A stretch of 64,000 nucleotides of DNA from Camellia lanceoleosa (taxonomy: Eukaryota > Streptophyta > Magnoliopsida > Ericales > Theaceae), in the NCBI GenBank assembly GCA_025200525.1, contig CM045761.1, forward strand, positions 101,966,182-102,030,181. The letters are read 5' to 3'. Positions within the stretch are counted from its first letter, which is position 1; each line of letters begins with the position of its first letter. The notes beneath the pieces are model-generated. The model saw only the letters and a list, made by a program, of their open reading frames with translations. It was not told where the DNA came from and did no database searches. Below are positions 1-11,500 of the stretch, piece by piece. The translations under genes and the position numbers were made by a program.

Positions 1-1140
1 TGCGTGTTTAATTTGATTGCATAAATGTTTGGAGACGTAAATACATCAATCGGACGCGTGTTTAATTTGATTGCATGTCGAGGCGCCGATTCGTTGTACG
101 TGATCGGCCTCCATATAATGGTCGTTTAACTTTTGAACAAAGCCTATTGCGGCATGTTGTTGAAATTTGAAGAAGCCGTGAGTCAGGGATCGGAGGGGCT
201 ACGGCGCTTTGACTTGGCTTGAATGCCAGATGTCTAGCCGATTGGGCTAGGTAATTTTTTACCCTTGCGCAGCCTATCTTGGCGTGTTTTAGCCAATTGT
301 TGGGTTAATTAGGTCGTGGAGAATGTTGACCGACGATTGTGTTCGTGGAGTTTAGTGTTAATAAAATCACTTCGGGACTTGGGCCTCGAGATCGCGGCCA
401 TTACTGAGAATAAAAGCGGCAGGCGCCTCATGCAGTCAAGCATATTTGGTTCTCCAGCATCTATTGCGTGAGATGACCAACAGTTCTTACCATCGGATGG
501 TGATGATAGTTGCAGGAGCTCAAATTCCGGCCGAACTTGGCGCTCGGATGGTTTGCGGCGGAGGATTCTCCGGTGTGGGAGGTGGACCGCTGAGAGGAGA
601 AACTGGAAACACGTCAATCTCCAAGTCGTCAAAGCAGATCGCCCCTAAAGGAAGCACAACGACCGTTACTCGTAACCTCCCTTGTCTTGGATCTTGGCCT
701 TGACATTGTCGATGGTGTCAGAGGCCTGGCGGCATGCCAATTCGGGCGCGGTTAGATCGATTCGTTTTGAGGCGCGATGGTTGTTCTGATGACAAGGGTC
801 AAGTCGATGAGTTGATTTGTCTTAGAAGTTAGAGGTAGATATTGTAATGTTCGAACGCGGATTGCGTCTATGTAACACCTTTTTAATGAAATAAAAAGTG
901 TTATTTCATATAGTAAAGTGTTATTTCATATAGTTGAGTTTTATTCTGAAAATGTTTTGTTTTAGCAATGCCGAATGAATGTTCTTGATCCCTGTTAAGT
1001 ACCTCGTTTCGTATGGTTCAATAGTTTGCTAGTGGAACTTTTGTGTGGCTTAGATATTTTAGCTTAAATATTGTTCCTGTACTCGGGGATCGGCCCTTGC
1101 CTTGGGCGGGGTGCGAGTTTGGCTGGAATGGCTTACTCAT
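1..1140. other. 3' part of left Gypsy element, no gene recognised
   Basis: No coding region could be recognised here. A 21-base word (GCGTGTTTAATTTGATTGCAT) occurs at 2-22 and again at 56-76, a 54-base period, so the window may begin inside a short tandem repeat. Around 890-940 a TGTTATTTCATATAG word is repeated. The stretch lies downstream (minus-strand sense) of gag, protease and the tandem array, so by position it is probably the 3' untranslated part of the minus-strand Gypsy element. No LTR is seen here, so the 3' LTR must lie beyond the left edge if it exists. Confidence 0.35.
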
Positions 1141-1149
1141 GGGCCGGCT

Positions 1150-2290
1150 AAGGTACACCTCGTTCGGCCCTAAGGTGTCGTGCACCAAAGGGGGCTCCGA
1201 ATCCAGAGAATTATTCGGCCCTAAGGTGTCACGTACCAAAAGGGGCTCCGAATTCGGAGACTTAATTTGGTCAATCGTGACACGAAAGGCGCTCCGAATC
1301 TGGAGACTTGTTCGGCCCTAAGGTGTCATGCACCAAAGGGGGCTCCGAATCCGGAGACTTAATTTGGCCAATCGTGATACACGAAAGGCGCTCCGAATCC
1401 GGAGACTTGTTCGGCCCTAAGGTGTCATACACCAAAGGGGGCTTCGAATCCGGAGACTTATTCGGCCCTAAGGTGTCATGCACCAAAGGGGGCTCCGAAT
1501 CCGGAGACTTAATTTGGCCAATCGTGATACATGAAAGGCGCTCTGAATCCGGAGACTTGTTCGGCCCTAAGGTGTCATGCACCAAAGGGGGCTCCGAATC
1601 CGGAGACTTGATTTGGCCAATCGTGATATACGAAAGGCGCTCCGAATCCGGAGACTTATTCGGCCCTAAGATGTCATGCACCAAAGGGGGCTCCGAATCC
1701 GGAGACTTATTCGGCCCTAAGGTGTCATGCACTAAAGGGGGCTCTGAATCCGGAGACTTAATTTGGCCAATCGTGATACACGAAAGGCGCTCCGAATCCA
1801 GAGACTTGTTCGGCCCTAAGGTGTCATGCACCAAAGGGGGCTCCGAATCCGGAGACTTGATTTGTGTCGTGACACGAAAGGCGCTCCGAATCCGGAGACT
1901 TATTCGGCCCTAAGGTGTCATGCACCAAAGGGGGCTCCGAATCCGGAGACTTGATTTGGCCAATCGTGATACACGAAAGGCGCTCCGAATCCGGAGACTT
2001 GTTCGGCCCTAAGGTATCAGGCACCAAAGGGGGCTCCGAATCCGGAGACTTATTCGGTCCTAAGGTGTCATGCACCAAAGGGGGCTCCGAATCCGGAGAC
2101 TTATTCGGCCCTAAGGTGTCATGCACCAAAGGGGGCTCCGAATCCGGAGACTTGATTTGGCCAATCGTGATACACGAAAGGCGCTCCGAATCCGGAGACT
2201 TGTTCGGCCCTAAGGTGTCATGCACCAAAGGGGGCTCCGAATCCGAAGACTTATTTTGGCTGATCGTGGTATCCGTGAAGGGGCTTGAAG
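1150..2290. repeat. Satellite-like array of about 22 units, two alternating unit types
   Basis: Two related units of about 49-51 bases alternate in an irregular order. Type A contains CCCTAAGGTGTCATGCACC and type B contains GGCCAATCGTGATACACG. Both end in the shared core CTCCGAATCCGGAGACTT, in which CTCCG and CGGAG can pair around a four-base loop. The A-to-B order (AAB, AB, AAB and so on) suggests duplication in blocks of more than one unit. The array stays open in reading frames on both strands because the A+B period is close to a multiple of three; I do not regard these as genes. It lies in the 3' region of the minus-strand Gypsy element, where Tat-group elements are known to carry tandem repeats. 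Confidence 0.9.
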
Positions 2291-2379
2291 GAGAATGACA
2301 GAAAATCAATTTTCATTAAAACGTGGGACCAGTACAAACATCGAATCCCACAAATCGGGTCCGTAAATGGAATCTATGT

Positions 2380-3226
2380 TCATAGAGTCTGCGTACACGC
2401 GGACTGTGGTGAGCCGCGGATCTCCTCAATGCCACGGGCTGTTAGGAAGCGCATGAGCTGATGGTAGGTGCTTGGGACGGCCTTCATGACATGCAACCAG
2501 GGGCGCCCCATGATGGCATTATATGGCGACGGGAGCTTCACAACCAAGAAGTCCACGTCAACTATCTTTGAGCCCGCTCGAACAGGTAGCACGACCCTCC
2601 CCAACGGATACTCTGGATTCGTATTGAAGCCGTCGGCGCTGAGGCAGCGGTGATAGATCCGACTCGTTGAGGCCGAGCTCGACAAAAGTTCTGTAATATA
2701 GGATTTTCGAAGTGCTTCCTGGGTCTATGAGAATGCGTTCAACGCTGAACTGTCGTACGCGTAATTTGACGACCAAAGGATCGACGTGGCTGGCCGCCGT
2801 TCCGCCGAGGTCGGAGTCATCGAACTTAATTGTCGAACTTCTTTGGGCTGCCGGTCGACATGTTATGTTTTTGGGGATTAGGTGCGGCGGATGGTATGCG
2901 GTCGGGGATCTTGACGGGCCGTAGATTACGTGGATCACGCCAAGCGGAGGTGAATCCTGTCTCAAGGCTAGTGCTTTGGTTGGCCTTCCCTTGCTCACGT
3001 ATTGCTGCAATCGACCATCTTGCGCGAGTTCCTCCACATGATCCTTTAGCGCATAACAACTCTCGATTTCGTGGCCGTGATCTTTGTGGTATTCACATCG
3101 TCTCTCCCTCCTCCGTGTGTCAGGAGGCCCCACCATCTTCGCCGGCCACTTGAAAAATGGAAGGTGCTGGACTTTGGTCATTATTGCCGCGATCGGCTCT
3201 GTCAACTCCGTATACTTCTTGTGCAT
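2380..3226 (-). pseudogene. Gypsy gag C-terminus and aspartic protease, frameshifted
   Basis: From 3226 downward the reading frame gives the gag C-terminal motif CEYHKDHGHEIESCYALKDH, then a linker, then the retropepsin-like segment LIDPGSTSKILY. The D-P-G-S core matches the D-x-G-S active-site pattern of plant Gypsy proteases. Near 2600-2690 the frame shifts, and the protease C-terminal part continues to 2380 (segments VDFLVVKLPSPYNAIMGRPW and MKAVPSTYHQ, typical of Gypsy proteases). The enzyme would process the Gag-Pol polyprotein in the virus-like particle. It cannot be made from this copy because of the frameshift. No reverse transcriptase follows. Confidence 0.8.
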
Positions 3227-3462
3227 TCGCCTTGGCGTCTGCTATCGACTTGTAGTTGTTCATTAGATTCGGTGGGGGCCTTGATCGCTTGATCGTGGGT
3301 CTCGCCTTTATCTCGCTTGGTCCGTTGTCGGGGCTCGAGGCTCGATGGCGGCCGCGGAGCTTATTGGTCGAGCGGTTTGAGGAAGGCCGTTTCTTTGAGG
3401 ATTTGCGGCTTTTATCCTCAGGGCGTCATCTTTGACTTTACAATATTCTTCAACTTTTTTCA

Positions 3463-4419
3463 TCAATGCCCAGACTGTTTTGGGGGCCTTACGGTCGAAT
3501 TGCGCGAGCCTTTGTCGGGATGTAAACCCATTTTGAAGGCGGTGATGGCCATAGAATCGTTGCAGGCGTCGTCAACAAGGTTGAAGCACTCCCAATATCG
3601 TGCCCAGTATGCTCTAAGCGTTTCTCCTGACTGGATCTGTATAGCCCAGAGGGAGTCGGCCTGTTTCGGTTGTACCTCGTTGGTGATGAACACGGCCTGA
3701 AGATTTCTGCGGTATCGGAAGCTTTTAATCGAAGCTGGCTCCAACTTGTAATACCACCTAACGGCTAGTGGACCTAGGCTGCTAGGGAATATTCGACACA
3801 TGAGGGCTTCATTGTCTGCGTGCAGCGTCATGGCCTGTTTGTAATGACGGATATGGTCAGTAGGGTCTGATTTTCCGTCGTATAGAGTGAACGAGGGAGC
3901 TTTGAATTTCTTGGGCAGGGACGCCCTTGCGATCCGTCGAACAAAAGGATCATGCTAGTCTTCCTCGTTTGAGCTACTTCTCCTGCGCTTGTTCCTCGTT
4001 CTCAGATCCTTTTCGGAGGAGCTGGAGGTCTCGGATCGTCCCCTTGCGTCGAGCTCCGTGGATGATGAGTTGGAGCTGCTATCTGTATCCTTTGGGCTAG
4101 CCCGAGGTCTTTGTTCGTCTGCCCTCGGGGGTCGCTCTGGTTCCTAGCGCATGGCCTCTCTAGACTTTGCTACCTCCAGGGCCAAATCTTGACGGAGTCG
4201 CTCGTTCTCAGCGATCATGTTCTCGAGCCTATGTTCATTCTGCTTTGCTTGTTCTATGATAGCCTGCATTGTTTCTTGTGCTGAAGTTGTTGGTGAATCG
4301 AAGTTCAGGACGCGTCGTGCCGGGATGGTTTCTTTTCCGAGCATATTGGCTGGGGTGAGGTCGTCTTCCTGTGTTATCTCGTTGGTGGCTATCGGGGGAT
4401 CTTCGGTCACGCCTTCCAT
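3463..4419 (-). pseudogene. Gypsy gag with in-frame stops
   Basis: The probable start is the ATG at 4419-4417, 34 bases after the end of the PBS-like word. A single frame runs from there to 3463. It starts with an acidic N-terminus and a helical, coiled-coil-like stretch (about 4310-4150), continues through a serine- and arginine-rich linker, and enters the Retrotrans_gag domain (about 3900-3490: FTLYDGKSDPTDH, then LMCRIFPSSLGPLAVRWYY, then SGETLRAYWARYWE). In-frame TAG codons lie at 4146-4144 and 3957-3955. Gag would form the cytoplasmic particle packaging the element RNA. The frame is kept but interrupted by nonsense codons, so this copy is dead. Confidence 0.85.
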
Positions 4420-4436
4420 GGATGTATTTGAGTATT

Positions 4437-4453
4437 CCCACAGACGGCGCCAA
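4437..4453 (-). other. Primer binding site of left Gypsy element
   Basis: Minus strand reads TTGGCGCCGTCTGTGGG two bases inside the 5' LTR end. The same TGGCGCCGTCTGTGGGA word follows the 5' LTR of the complete Gypsy element at 16967, which supports the call. Confidence 0.75.
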
Positions 4454-4454
4454 T

Positions 4455-4886
4455 TGTGGTGAAAGGGTTTGGAAATACTCCTAGATCTGAAAGACGCCAA
4501 TGATCCTCGGCTAGTCACTGAAAAGATCTGAACACTCGGTCGAAGTGCGGAATTAGCACTCCGACAGGCAAGTCAGTTCCTCTGCTCAAGAAAGCTTGTT
4601 TACTAAGTTTTTAGAAGTGATTCTTACGTACCTTTACAAATCTGAAACTCTTGTATTTATATCCATTCTCTGGGCCTCGTGGCCTGGGCCTACTTTTTCA
4701 ATAATTATTTTTTCTTCTATTCGGCTCTAGGGAGGGGTACAAATACGGCCTATCTATCCTATTCAGCCCCGTATTCTTGCGGGATGTATGCCGGCTAGCG
4801 TGAAGCTTCTGAAATATACCTCCTTTATCCTCGCCTAATTATTCGGCCACCACATAAACATATAGGGGCGGGTTTGGGTTGTGACA
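4455..4886 (-). repeat. 5' LTR of left Gypsy element
   Basis: On the minus strand the segment starts TGTCACAACCC (from 4886) and ends CACCACA (4455), the TG...CA form of an LTR, followed directly by the PBS. A TATA-like GGATATAAATAC lies on the minus strand at about 4653-4664, placing U3 at 4886 to about 4660. No second copy is in the window, so LTR divergence cannot be used for dating. Confidence 0.75.
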
Positions 4887-5950
4887 ATTGTGATTTTATG
4901 TTAGACAAATATCATATTTCTAGAAGTGATTTATATACACGTGTATCGTCTAATTTGATATTAAATAATTAAAATAATTGAACTCAATACTTTTTTTTGG
5001 TTAAGTTTTTAGAAAATAAATTAACAAATACCAAATGATAAATAGTGTGGAGTATTATTTTAAAAAATAATGATTTTTTTTTTTTTTATAAAAAGAATAA
5101 TGAAAAATGATTGTGTATATTTAAGATACCTATTGATGTTTCTTGAATAATTTTTAAATAAAAATTTTGAATTTATAATATTACTGATAATGTACCTTCA
5201 TGAGTTTTGCCAGAAAAGACATGTAAAAATAATTTGGCTGGAATAAAAATTTTGTGGTTATCATGATGTGTCACATAATTAATCAAAACCCTTTTGAGAA
5301 CTAAAATTATTAAGGTTATAGAGATTTTGTGTTTGATTCCCTTTGAGGACACTGTTTATGATTTGAATTTGTATTTTTTTATACATCAATGTAAATAATC
5401 CTTACGATCTTACAGATATAAGCATAAATTCTACATTTGAGTCAACACACCTTAATCACTTTTTCGTATAATAAAATACTTAAATATTGTCATATAAAAA
5501 TATTATAATAGATCATAATCAAACACCATTTAAAACATAATTCAAGACCCGATACACCACTTTAGACACAATCAAAAAAATAAGAAATTAGCAAAGATCT
5601 TTTCGATTAATAATCAAAATAATACATCATGAGTTATAGCCAAGTCATAATTTGTATATTATAAAATTTTCTGTTGTTTATATTTTTTTTAGAAAAAAAT
5701 ATTTTGATACGAGTGGAATTCATGATTTTTGGTAAATTTGATTAACACAAATGATGATTTAATTTTAGGTTGATAATACACTTTTTTTTAACTTTAAAAA
5801 AAACTATTTTTATGAGTCTATTTTATATAGGATCACACACAATGACAAAAAAAATTATTAACCATTAGCAAATCTCTTTGTATTTGACTTTCAATTGTTA
5901 AAATTTTTTAAACATAAAATATTAAGACTCAAAATTAATTTTTCATTTTA
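4887..5950. other. AT-rich intergenic DNA, nothing recognised
   Basis: Highly AT-rich with homopolymer runs (a T run near 5075) and no coding region or RNA gene that I can support. If the Helitron-like end at 5988 is real, part of this stretch is the body of a non-autonomous Helitron, but I could not find a convincing 5' TC end. Confidence 0.5.
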
Positions 5951-5959
5951 AAAATAAAT

Positions 5960-5988
5960 TTTCGTGCATTGCACGAGTTACCTACTAG
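5960..5988 (+). mobile_element. Helitron-like 3' terminus
   Basis: TCGTGC-ATT-GCACGA (about 5962-5976) forms a 6-bp stem with a three-base loop and is followed eight bases later by CTAG at 5985-5988 with a T next to it. A small GC-rich hairpin a short way before a terminal CTRR, with insertion before T, is the known 3' signature of plant Helitrons. No Rep/helicase gene is nearby, so this would be a non-autonomous copy. The motif is short, so chance is not excluded. Confidence 0.5.
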
Positions 5989-7136
5989 TTGAGTTTAATA
6001 ACTAAAATACTTTTTTTCTATCAGTTTTACTGGACAAAAATATTCTAATAATTTAGATTGAAAATAAATTAAAATATTAAAATTTAAATTGATAAAATTA
6101 AAAATTCTAAATTTAATTAAAAGGCTCAAACTCTGAATTTTTTTTTTTTTAATATATAATTGTCCCCTTTGTTTTTTCACAAGCAATCGAGACTTTGGAC
6201 GGTCATTAGTAGTTTTTTAATGGCAAATGTGTGTGAGAGAGAGATAGGACTATCCTTTTCTAGAATGGAAGAGTGGACTATTTCCAAACAGCCCAAAATT
6301 AAAAGTATTTTCCACAATTTTACATGTGTGAAACGAGACCCGGTCCTCTTTGGGACCTTGTTTATATTTGTGTTTCTTTTGACCGCCAAATATTTAAACC
6401 AGCTTCAAATTACTATTATGTGGCATCCAATGACAAGGAATCCTACTTAAATTTCGTCACCAAAAAAAAAATAAAATAAAAATTATAAGAATTTCGAGAC
6501 ACAAAAAATAAAGAAATTTTATGGTACACACTCGAAAGTGTCCTGTATGTCCCTTAGTTATGATTTTTGAGAATTTTAATTATGACCATTGAAATGTTAG
6601 TTAGGATTTTGTTATAAATTATACAAATCATGATGTTAATTATAACTGATTGTAATGTTAGTTATGATATTATTTTGATTATGATATAAAAGTTCTTTAA
6701 TTCTACTTTACGTGGCATTTTGTTATAATTCAATTTTTTTTTTCTTAATTATGACTCATAGGATTGAGTTATGATGTTTGTGGTAATCAATCTCATAAAT
6801 GTTATAACTTGCATATGATACACATTTTTATCTAAATTATATATATATATATATTATAGTTTTAAAAAAACATTTCGGAATATAGAGATGAAAAAAAATT
6901 TAAACAAAGAATTTTGTACCACACGAAATTAGTAATCAAACAATCTATAATACTTTAATGGAACTTTGAAAGCTAACTTTTGAATTTTTTTTGACTTTTT
7001 TTTGAAAAAATGTGCAAAAAAATAGAAAAATAATGTGATCTAAGAAAAAGCCAAAAAATTGACTTTTAACAATATTGTCAAAATAAACCTTATCTGCTCT
7101 CTCCTAACAAATGGTTACACTGGTCAGGAGTTTAAA
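5989..7136. other. AT-rich intergenic DNA with a TA microsatellite
   Basis: No gene is supported. A (TA)n run lies near 6838-6855. The stretch at 6950-7090 contains repeated GACTTTTT/AAAAAGTC-type words resembling the small MITE-like elements at 44028-44160 and 61736-61880, but its ends are unclear. Confidence 0.45.
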
Positions 7137-7141
7137 GATTT

Positions 7142-7582
7142 TGTAGAGAAGTATTTTGCAAATGACGTTACGTGGACAAGATAGCCTGAGATGTCGACTA
7201 AAGTGTCACATGGATGAGTCATGTTGCCAAGGTGATCATGGCATTGCCGAGATATTCTGTGGTAATGCCGGAATCCCGAGGTAACTGGACAAGTGACAAA
7301 AGTCCTAGAATAGTAAGGCTAATAAGGGATCAGGTCACTGTTGGTTATAAACGTAAGACACCCTCCTAGGCCTGGGGTAAGTTCTTTCTGGTGAATTTAA
7401 GTACTATTTGCTATCTGTGAAAGAGAAAGTTTTACTGACTTGATCGTCGGAGTGCCCCCAAATAGATGAACCACCACGGAATTCTCATCTTCTTGTTGGT
7501 AGGTGGTTAGCTCTTTCTATTTTATCTGTGCTCTTCAGCTGAGTTTCCCTTTTGGATGTGTGATTGAAAATCAACACCCACA
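7142..7582 (+). mobile_element. Solo LTR of a Gypsy element, with 5-bp TSD
   Basis: The segment starts TGTAGAGAAG and ends CAACACCCACA, flanked on both sides by GATTT (7137-7141 and 7583-7587), a perfect 5-bp target-site duplication. It is related along its length to the LTR at 62211-62750: shared stretches include AGTCCTAGAAT, GGATCAGGTCA, CTATCTGTGA and the CGGAGTGCCCCC region. The U3/R/U5 order is the same, so it is on the plus strand. No internal region remains, as expected after LTR-LTR recombination. Confidence 0.85.
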
Positions 7583-7587
7583 GATTT

Positions 7588-7877
7588 TATAATCAGAAAA
7601 AATACAAATAAAAATAAATAAATAAATAAAAGGAGGGAAAGAGAGATCCAAAACATTACAAGCTTGTTATATATATATATATATATTATGGGAAAGCTTG
7701 TTAAAATTTGATTGCTACGAACAACCTATTTTCCTAACAAGTTTTTTCAATTTTTTCTACCTATTTAATTTTGTATTCTTATTAAAGTAAAAAAAAAATT
7801 ATATCCTCTTTTTTCTTATTTTTTTTTATTTTTTATTTTTTTGGAAAGGGGGCCAAGCCCAAATGCAAGAAAAACTA
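7588..7877. other. AT-rich spacer with TA microsatellite
   Basis: Contains AAATA repeats (about 7605-7630), a (TA)n run near 7666-7687 and T-rich sequence. No gene seen. Confidence 0.5.
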
Positions 7878-8158
7878 CTTTCTCCGTCTCAAAATATTAG
7901 TCCTTTATTTTATTTTTTATCGTTTCAAACTATTAGTCTATTTTCAAAAATCAAGGACAAAAATAATATAAATTTCCTATTTTATTTTTTTTTAAATTCA
8001 TTAACAACATAAAAAGTACAATTATGACAATTGATATTTCTTAAAAAATGTACTATCAAAAGATAATTTAGAAAAATTAATTATTTTAAAATATAATAAT
8101 TGTGCTATTAAAAAAAAGTTAAATTCTCCGAAAGAATTATTATTTTGGGACGGGAGAC
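7878..8158. mobile_element. Stowaway-like MITE (Tc1/Mariner type)
   Basis: A 281-bp unit flanked by TA dinucleotides (7876-7877 and 8159-8160). The left end CTTTCTCCGTCTCAAAATA and the reverse complement of the right end (GTCTCCCGTCCCAAAATAA) form imperfect inverted repeats that match the well-known Stowaway terminus (CTCCCTCCGTCCC-like). It has no coding capacity, and the size and TA target site fit the family. Confidence 0.75.
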
Positions 8159-8209
8159 TACAAAGAAGGGACACGAATCCAAAGCTAAACTAGGCAGCAC
8201 AGACGATGG

Positions 8210-8232
8210 GGGAGCTTCTATATACACACACC
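8210..8232 (+). repeat. Left TIR of the Mutator-like element
   Basis: The 23-base end starts GGGAGCTTCTATATAC and is exactly complementary to 15276-15298. Similarity continues weakly inward (CAATACACACACT is present near both ends). Confidence 0.92.
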
Positions 8233-8577
8233 TAATCCCCTCAATACACACACTTAATGATATTTAATTTTATTACAATTTTATCCCTAAGTGAAATTAC
8301 TATTTTAGACACCATTGTTAATTGAAAACATCTCAATACACACCTCAGAGTTTTGCATCGTGTGTGTGTGGATGCTCATTCATAGCTTCTTCCAAGGAGT
8401 GTGTAATCATTCATAGCTTCTATCTGTTTTGTCTGTTGTGTAGCTAGTGACACCATTGGTTTCACTTCTTCTATCAATTTCTGTATATGATGTTCATTGA
8501 GCTAGAAGTGAAACCAAAGGGCTTTGGCATTTCCAAGTTCATCAACCTTCGTCATTCGTAGGGAAAACATCATTGTT

Positions 8578-11500
8578 ATGGACGATTTGCCTTCTAAAAA
8601 TCAGCAAATAAGTGTTCATGTGAAGCAGAGCGAAGGAAATGTGAGTTTAATTTTTTTTTTTCCAGCGTCGTTCGGATAACCAGAGCCGAATTGTGTTATT
8701 TGGTTCAGAAATATACTACTGAAATAATTATGTATTTTCGGAAGTTGATTTTCGAACAAAGTAATAAATTTCGGAAGTTGTTGTCCGAACAAAGTATGTA
8801 AATTCGGAAGTTGTTGTCCGAACAAAATTAACTTTTACAACAATCAACTTTCGAAATTTTAAAAAAAATTCGGACAACTACTTCCGAATGAAGTAAAATT
8901 TTTTTTTTTTCATTTTATATTCCAAATTTGCAAAATGCATACCAAATTTACAGTTTCAAATTACAAATTCATCTTTATAATGCCATTAAAAATTTGTAAT
9001 ATTATACAAAACATGCAGGAATATGTGTCAACTCAAGGAAGTCAGGTTTGAACGGATTTTGTGTTAGATTACACCACTCAATTCACAACTGAACAGGTTC
9101 AGTCTATGAAATTATAACGATTATGTTTCGAATTGCTCACCAAATGTAAATGTTTGATAATATTTATTTAACTTTGTAGGTATTCAAAAGTAAGGATGAA
9201 TTGCTCAACTAGGTACGTGAAGTTGGAAAGAGAAATGGTTTGGTCATTGTAATCAAAACATTAGACTATGGTGGAGGGAAAAAAAGACCCAGGATGTATC
9301 TTGCTTGTGAGAGGAGTGGCCAATATAGAGCAACAAAGAAGTTAAACATATGATGGCAACAGTACATCAAGAATAACTGGTACGAAGAAGTGTGGTTGTC
9401 CTTTTGATATGAGGGCTCACAGCTTTACCACACATGATGAATGGACATTGACCGTAGTATGCGGATTGCATAATCATCCACCTGCGGAGCACCTCGAGGG
9501 ACATTCATATGCGGGGAGGCTATCAAAGGATGAGAAAGCACTATTAATGGATATGTCAAAGAGCATGGTTCGGCCAAAAGAAATCCTAGTAACCTTGAAA
9601 CAGCGAGATGCCCTCAATGTAAGCACACTTAAAACCATTTACAATGTACGCCATCGAAACAGGTTGGTACAGAGAGCTGGAAGATCACAGATGCAATACT
9701 TATTGGGTGAATTGGCCAAGTATAATTACATTGAGCGCCATAGGTCTGAAGAGTCCACGATGACTGTGACAGACTTGTTTTGGGCACATCCTACCAGTTT
9801 GGACTTATTTTGGTCTTTCCCACGTATATTAATTATGGATTGCACATATAAAACCAACAGATATCGGCTTCCTCTTCTTGAAATTATGGGAGTGACATCA
9901 ACTAAAATGACATTCTCTGTAGCTTTTGCATACTTACAGTATGAGAGGGTCGATAATTATGCGTGGGTGTTAGCTACATTGCGTGATGTCATGGATGGGT
10001 TTGTTGTGCCAACAGTTATTGTTACTGACAGAGAGCTAGCCTTGATAAATGCCATACAGAAGATATTTCCGAGTGCCAGACATTTATTATGTCGTTGGCA
10101 TATCAGTAAGAATGTGTTGACCAAATGCAAGAAAATGTTTGAGACACAGCAAAAATGGGAGAAGTTCAACCATGAGTGGAACTCTGTAGTGTATTCATCT
10201 TCTGAAATTCAATACGAGGAGCGTCTTAAATCATTACTTAAGGAATTCAGTAGTTATCCTGATGCAGTCAAATACGTCATGGACACTTGGTTGGTTCCTT
10301 ACAAGGACAATTTTGTGGCGGCATGGACAGACACGTGTATGCATTGTGGCAATGTTACAACGAACCGGTAAGATTACTTTCCTTCAATATGTTATTAATA
10401 AGTGCCATGTACTTGATTTTAACTTGACTTACATTGAATTGAACAGGGCTAAGAGTGCACATGCAAAACTTAAAAAACAATTGGGTTCATGTCAAGTCTC
10501 ATTTCAGGCATCATTTGAGAAAATACACAGTCTGATTGAGTTGCAACACACTGATATCAAGGCTTCATTTGAGAAAAGTCTAACTGTTGTGCAACATCAA
10601 TTTAAACCTTCTCAATTCAGGGAGCTACGGGGTAATGTGTCTATCTCTGCATTGGAGTATTTGCTTGTCGAGAGTAAGAGAGCCAATTCCATTGGTATTA
10701 ATGTTGAAGCTTGTGGATGCGTCCTTCGCCACACTCATGGTTTACCTTGTGCCCATGAGATTGCTGACTACATCAGAGAAGATCGTTCTATACCACTTGC
10801 TACCATACACTCACAGTGGAGGCAACTTCATATCTCCATATGCAAGAAAGAAGAGGAAACGAAGGTGACTTGTCATGCAGAAGTAGAGTTGTTTGTGAAC
10901 AAATTTAATGAAAGTGATAGAACCATGCGGTTGGAGCTTTTGAAGAAGTTGAAAGAGATTGTATATCCGGGAAGCACTTTTCTTGTTGAGCCGGAGGTGA
11001 AGCCCAAAACATGTCCTCGGGATCATAAGAAGATCAATGTTTCTACTCGTCGTGACCCGTGTGCATTTGAGTTAGTGCAATCTGGACATGATTCCTTCTC
11101 ACCTAGGGACACTCAAATCACTACATTAGCTTCTACTCTGCAAACCAAGAAGAAGCGACCTGTTAAGGGAAAAGAGATGGTGAATCCGAAAGGGAAGGCA
11201 TATATTACTAGAACAGTGAAACCTGGTGCATATGTTGATGCTTTCCCTGCTGGGTTGAAACCATACATTAAGTTTGTCAAGGATGTAGCTGCAGATGGGA
11301 ATTGTGGTTTCAGGGCTATAGCTGCTTCAATTGGTCATACAGAAGATGATTGGGCTGAAGTTAGGCGTGACCTATTGGGTGAGCTGCACACACACAAAGA
11401 GGAATACATTACACTTTATGGGTCCTATGAAAGGTTTGAAGAATTGACAAGCATATTGTCATACTTTGAAGACAGTCCTGGATACTCACATTGGATGACT

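Larger units (their letters stand above)
1..4886 (-). mobile_element. Gypsy LTR retrotransposon, incomplete, runs off left edge
   Basis: Read on the minus strand, the order is 5' LTR (4886-4455), PBS-like TTGGCGCCGTC (from 4453), gag (from 4419), protease (to about 2380), then a 1.1-kb tandem array (2290-1150) and unrecognised sequence. No reverse transcriptase, RNase H or integrase is seen between protease and array, although Gypsy pol normally follows protease directly. The PBS word and the gag/protease style resemble the Tat/Retand group of plant Gypsy elements (inference). It is either an internally deleted copy or a non-autonomous gag-protease element. Confidence 0.75.

Noticed and set aside
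1150..2290. CRISPR-like array of repeats and spacers
   Set aside because: There are no unique spacers: all of each unit is repeated, and this is plant nuclear DNA without cas genes.
1271..2309. Long open frames on both strands in the tandem array as genes
   Set aside because: They follow from the near-multiple-of-three period of the A/B units, appear in both directions and have no domain outside the repeat.
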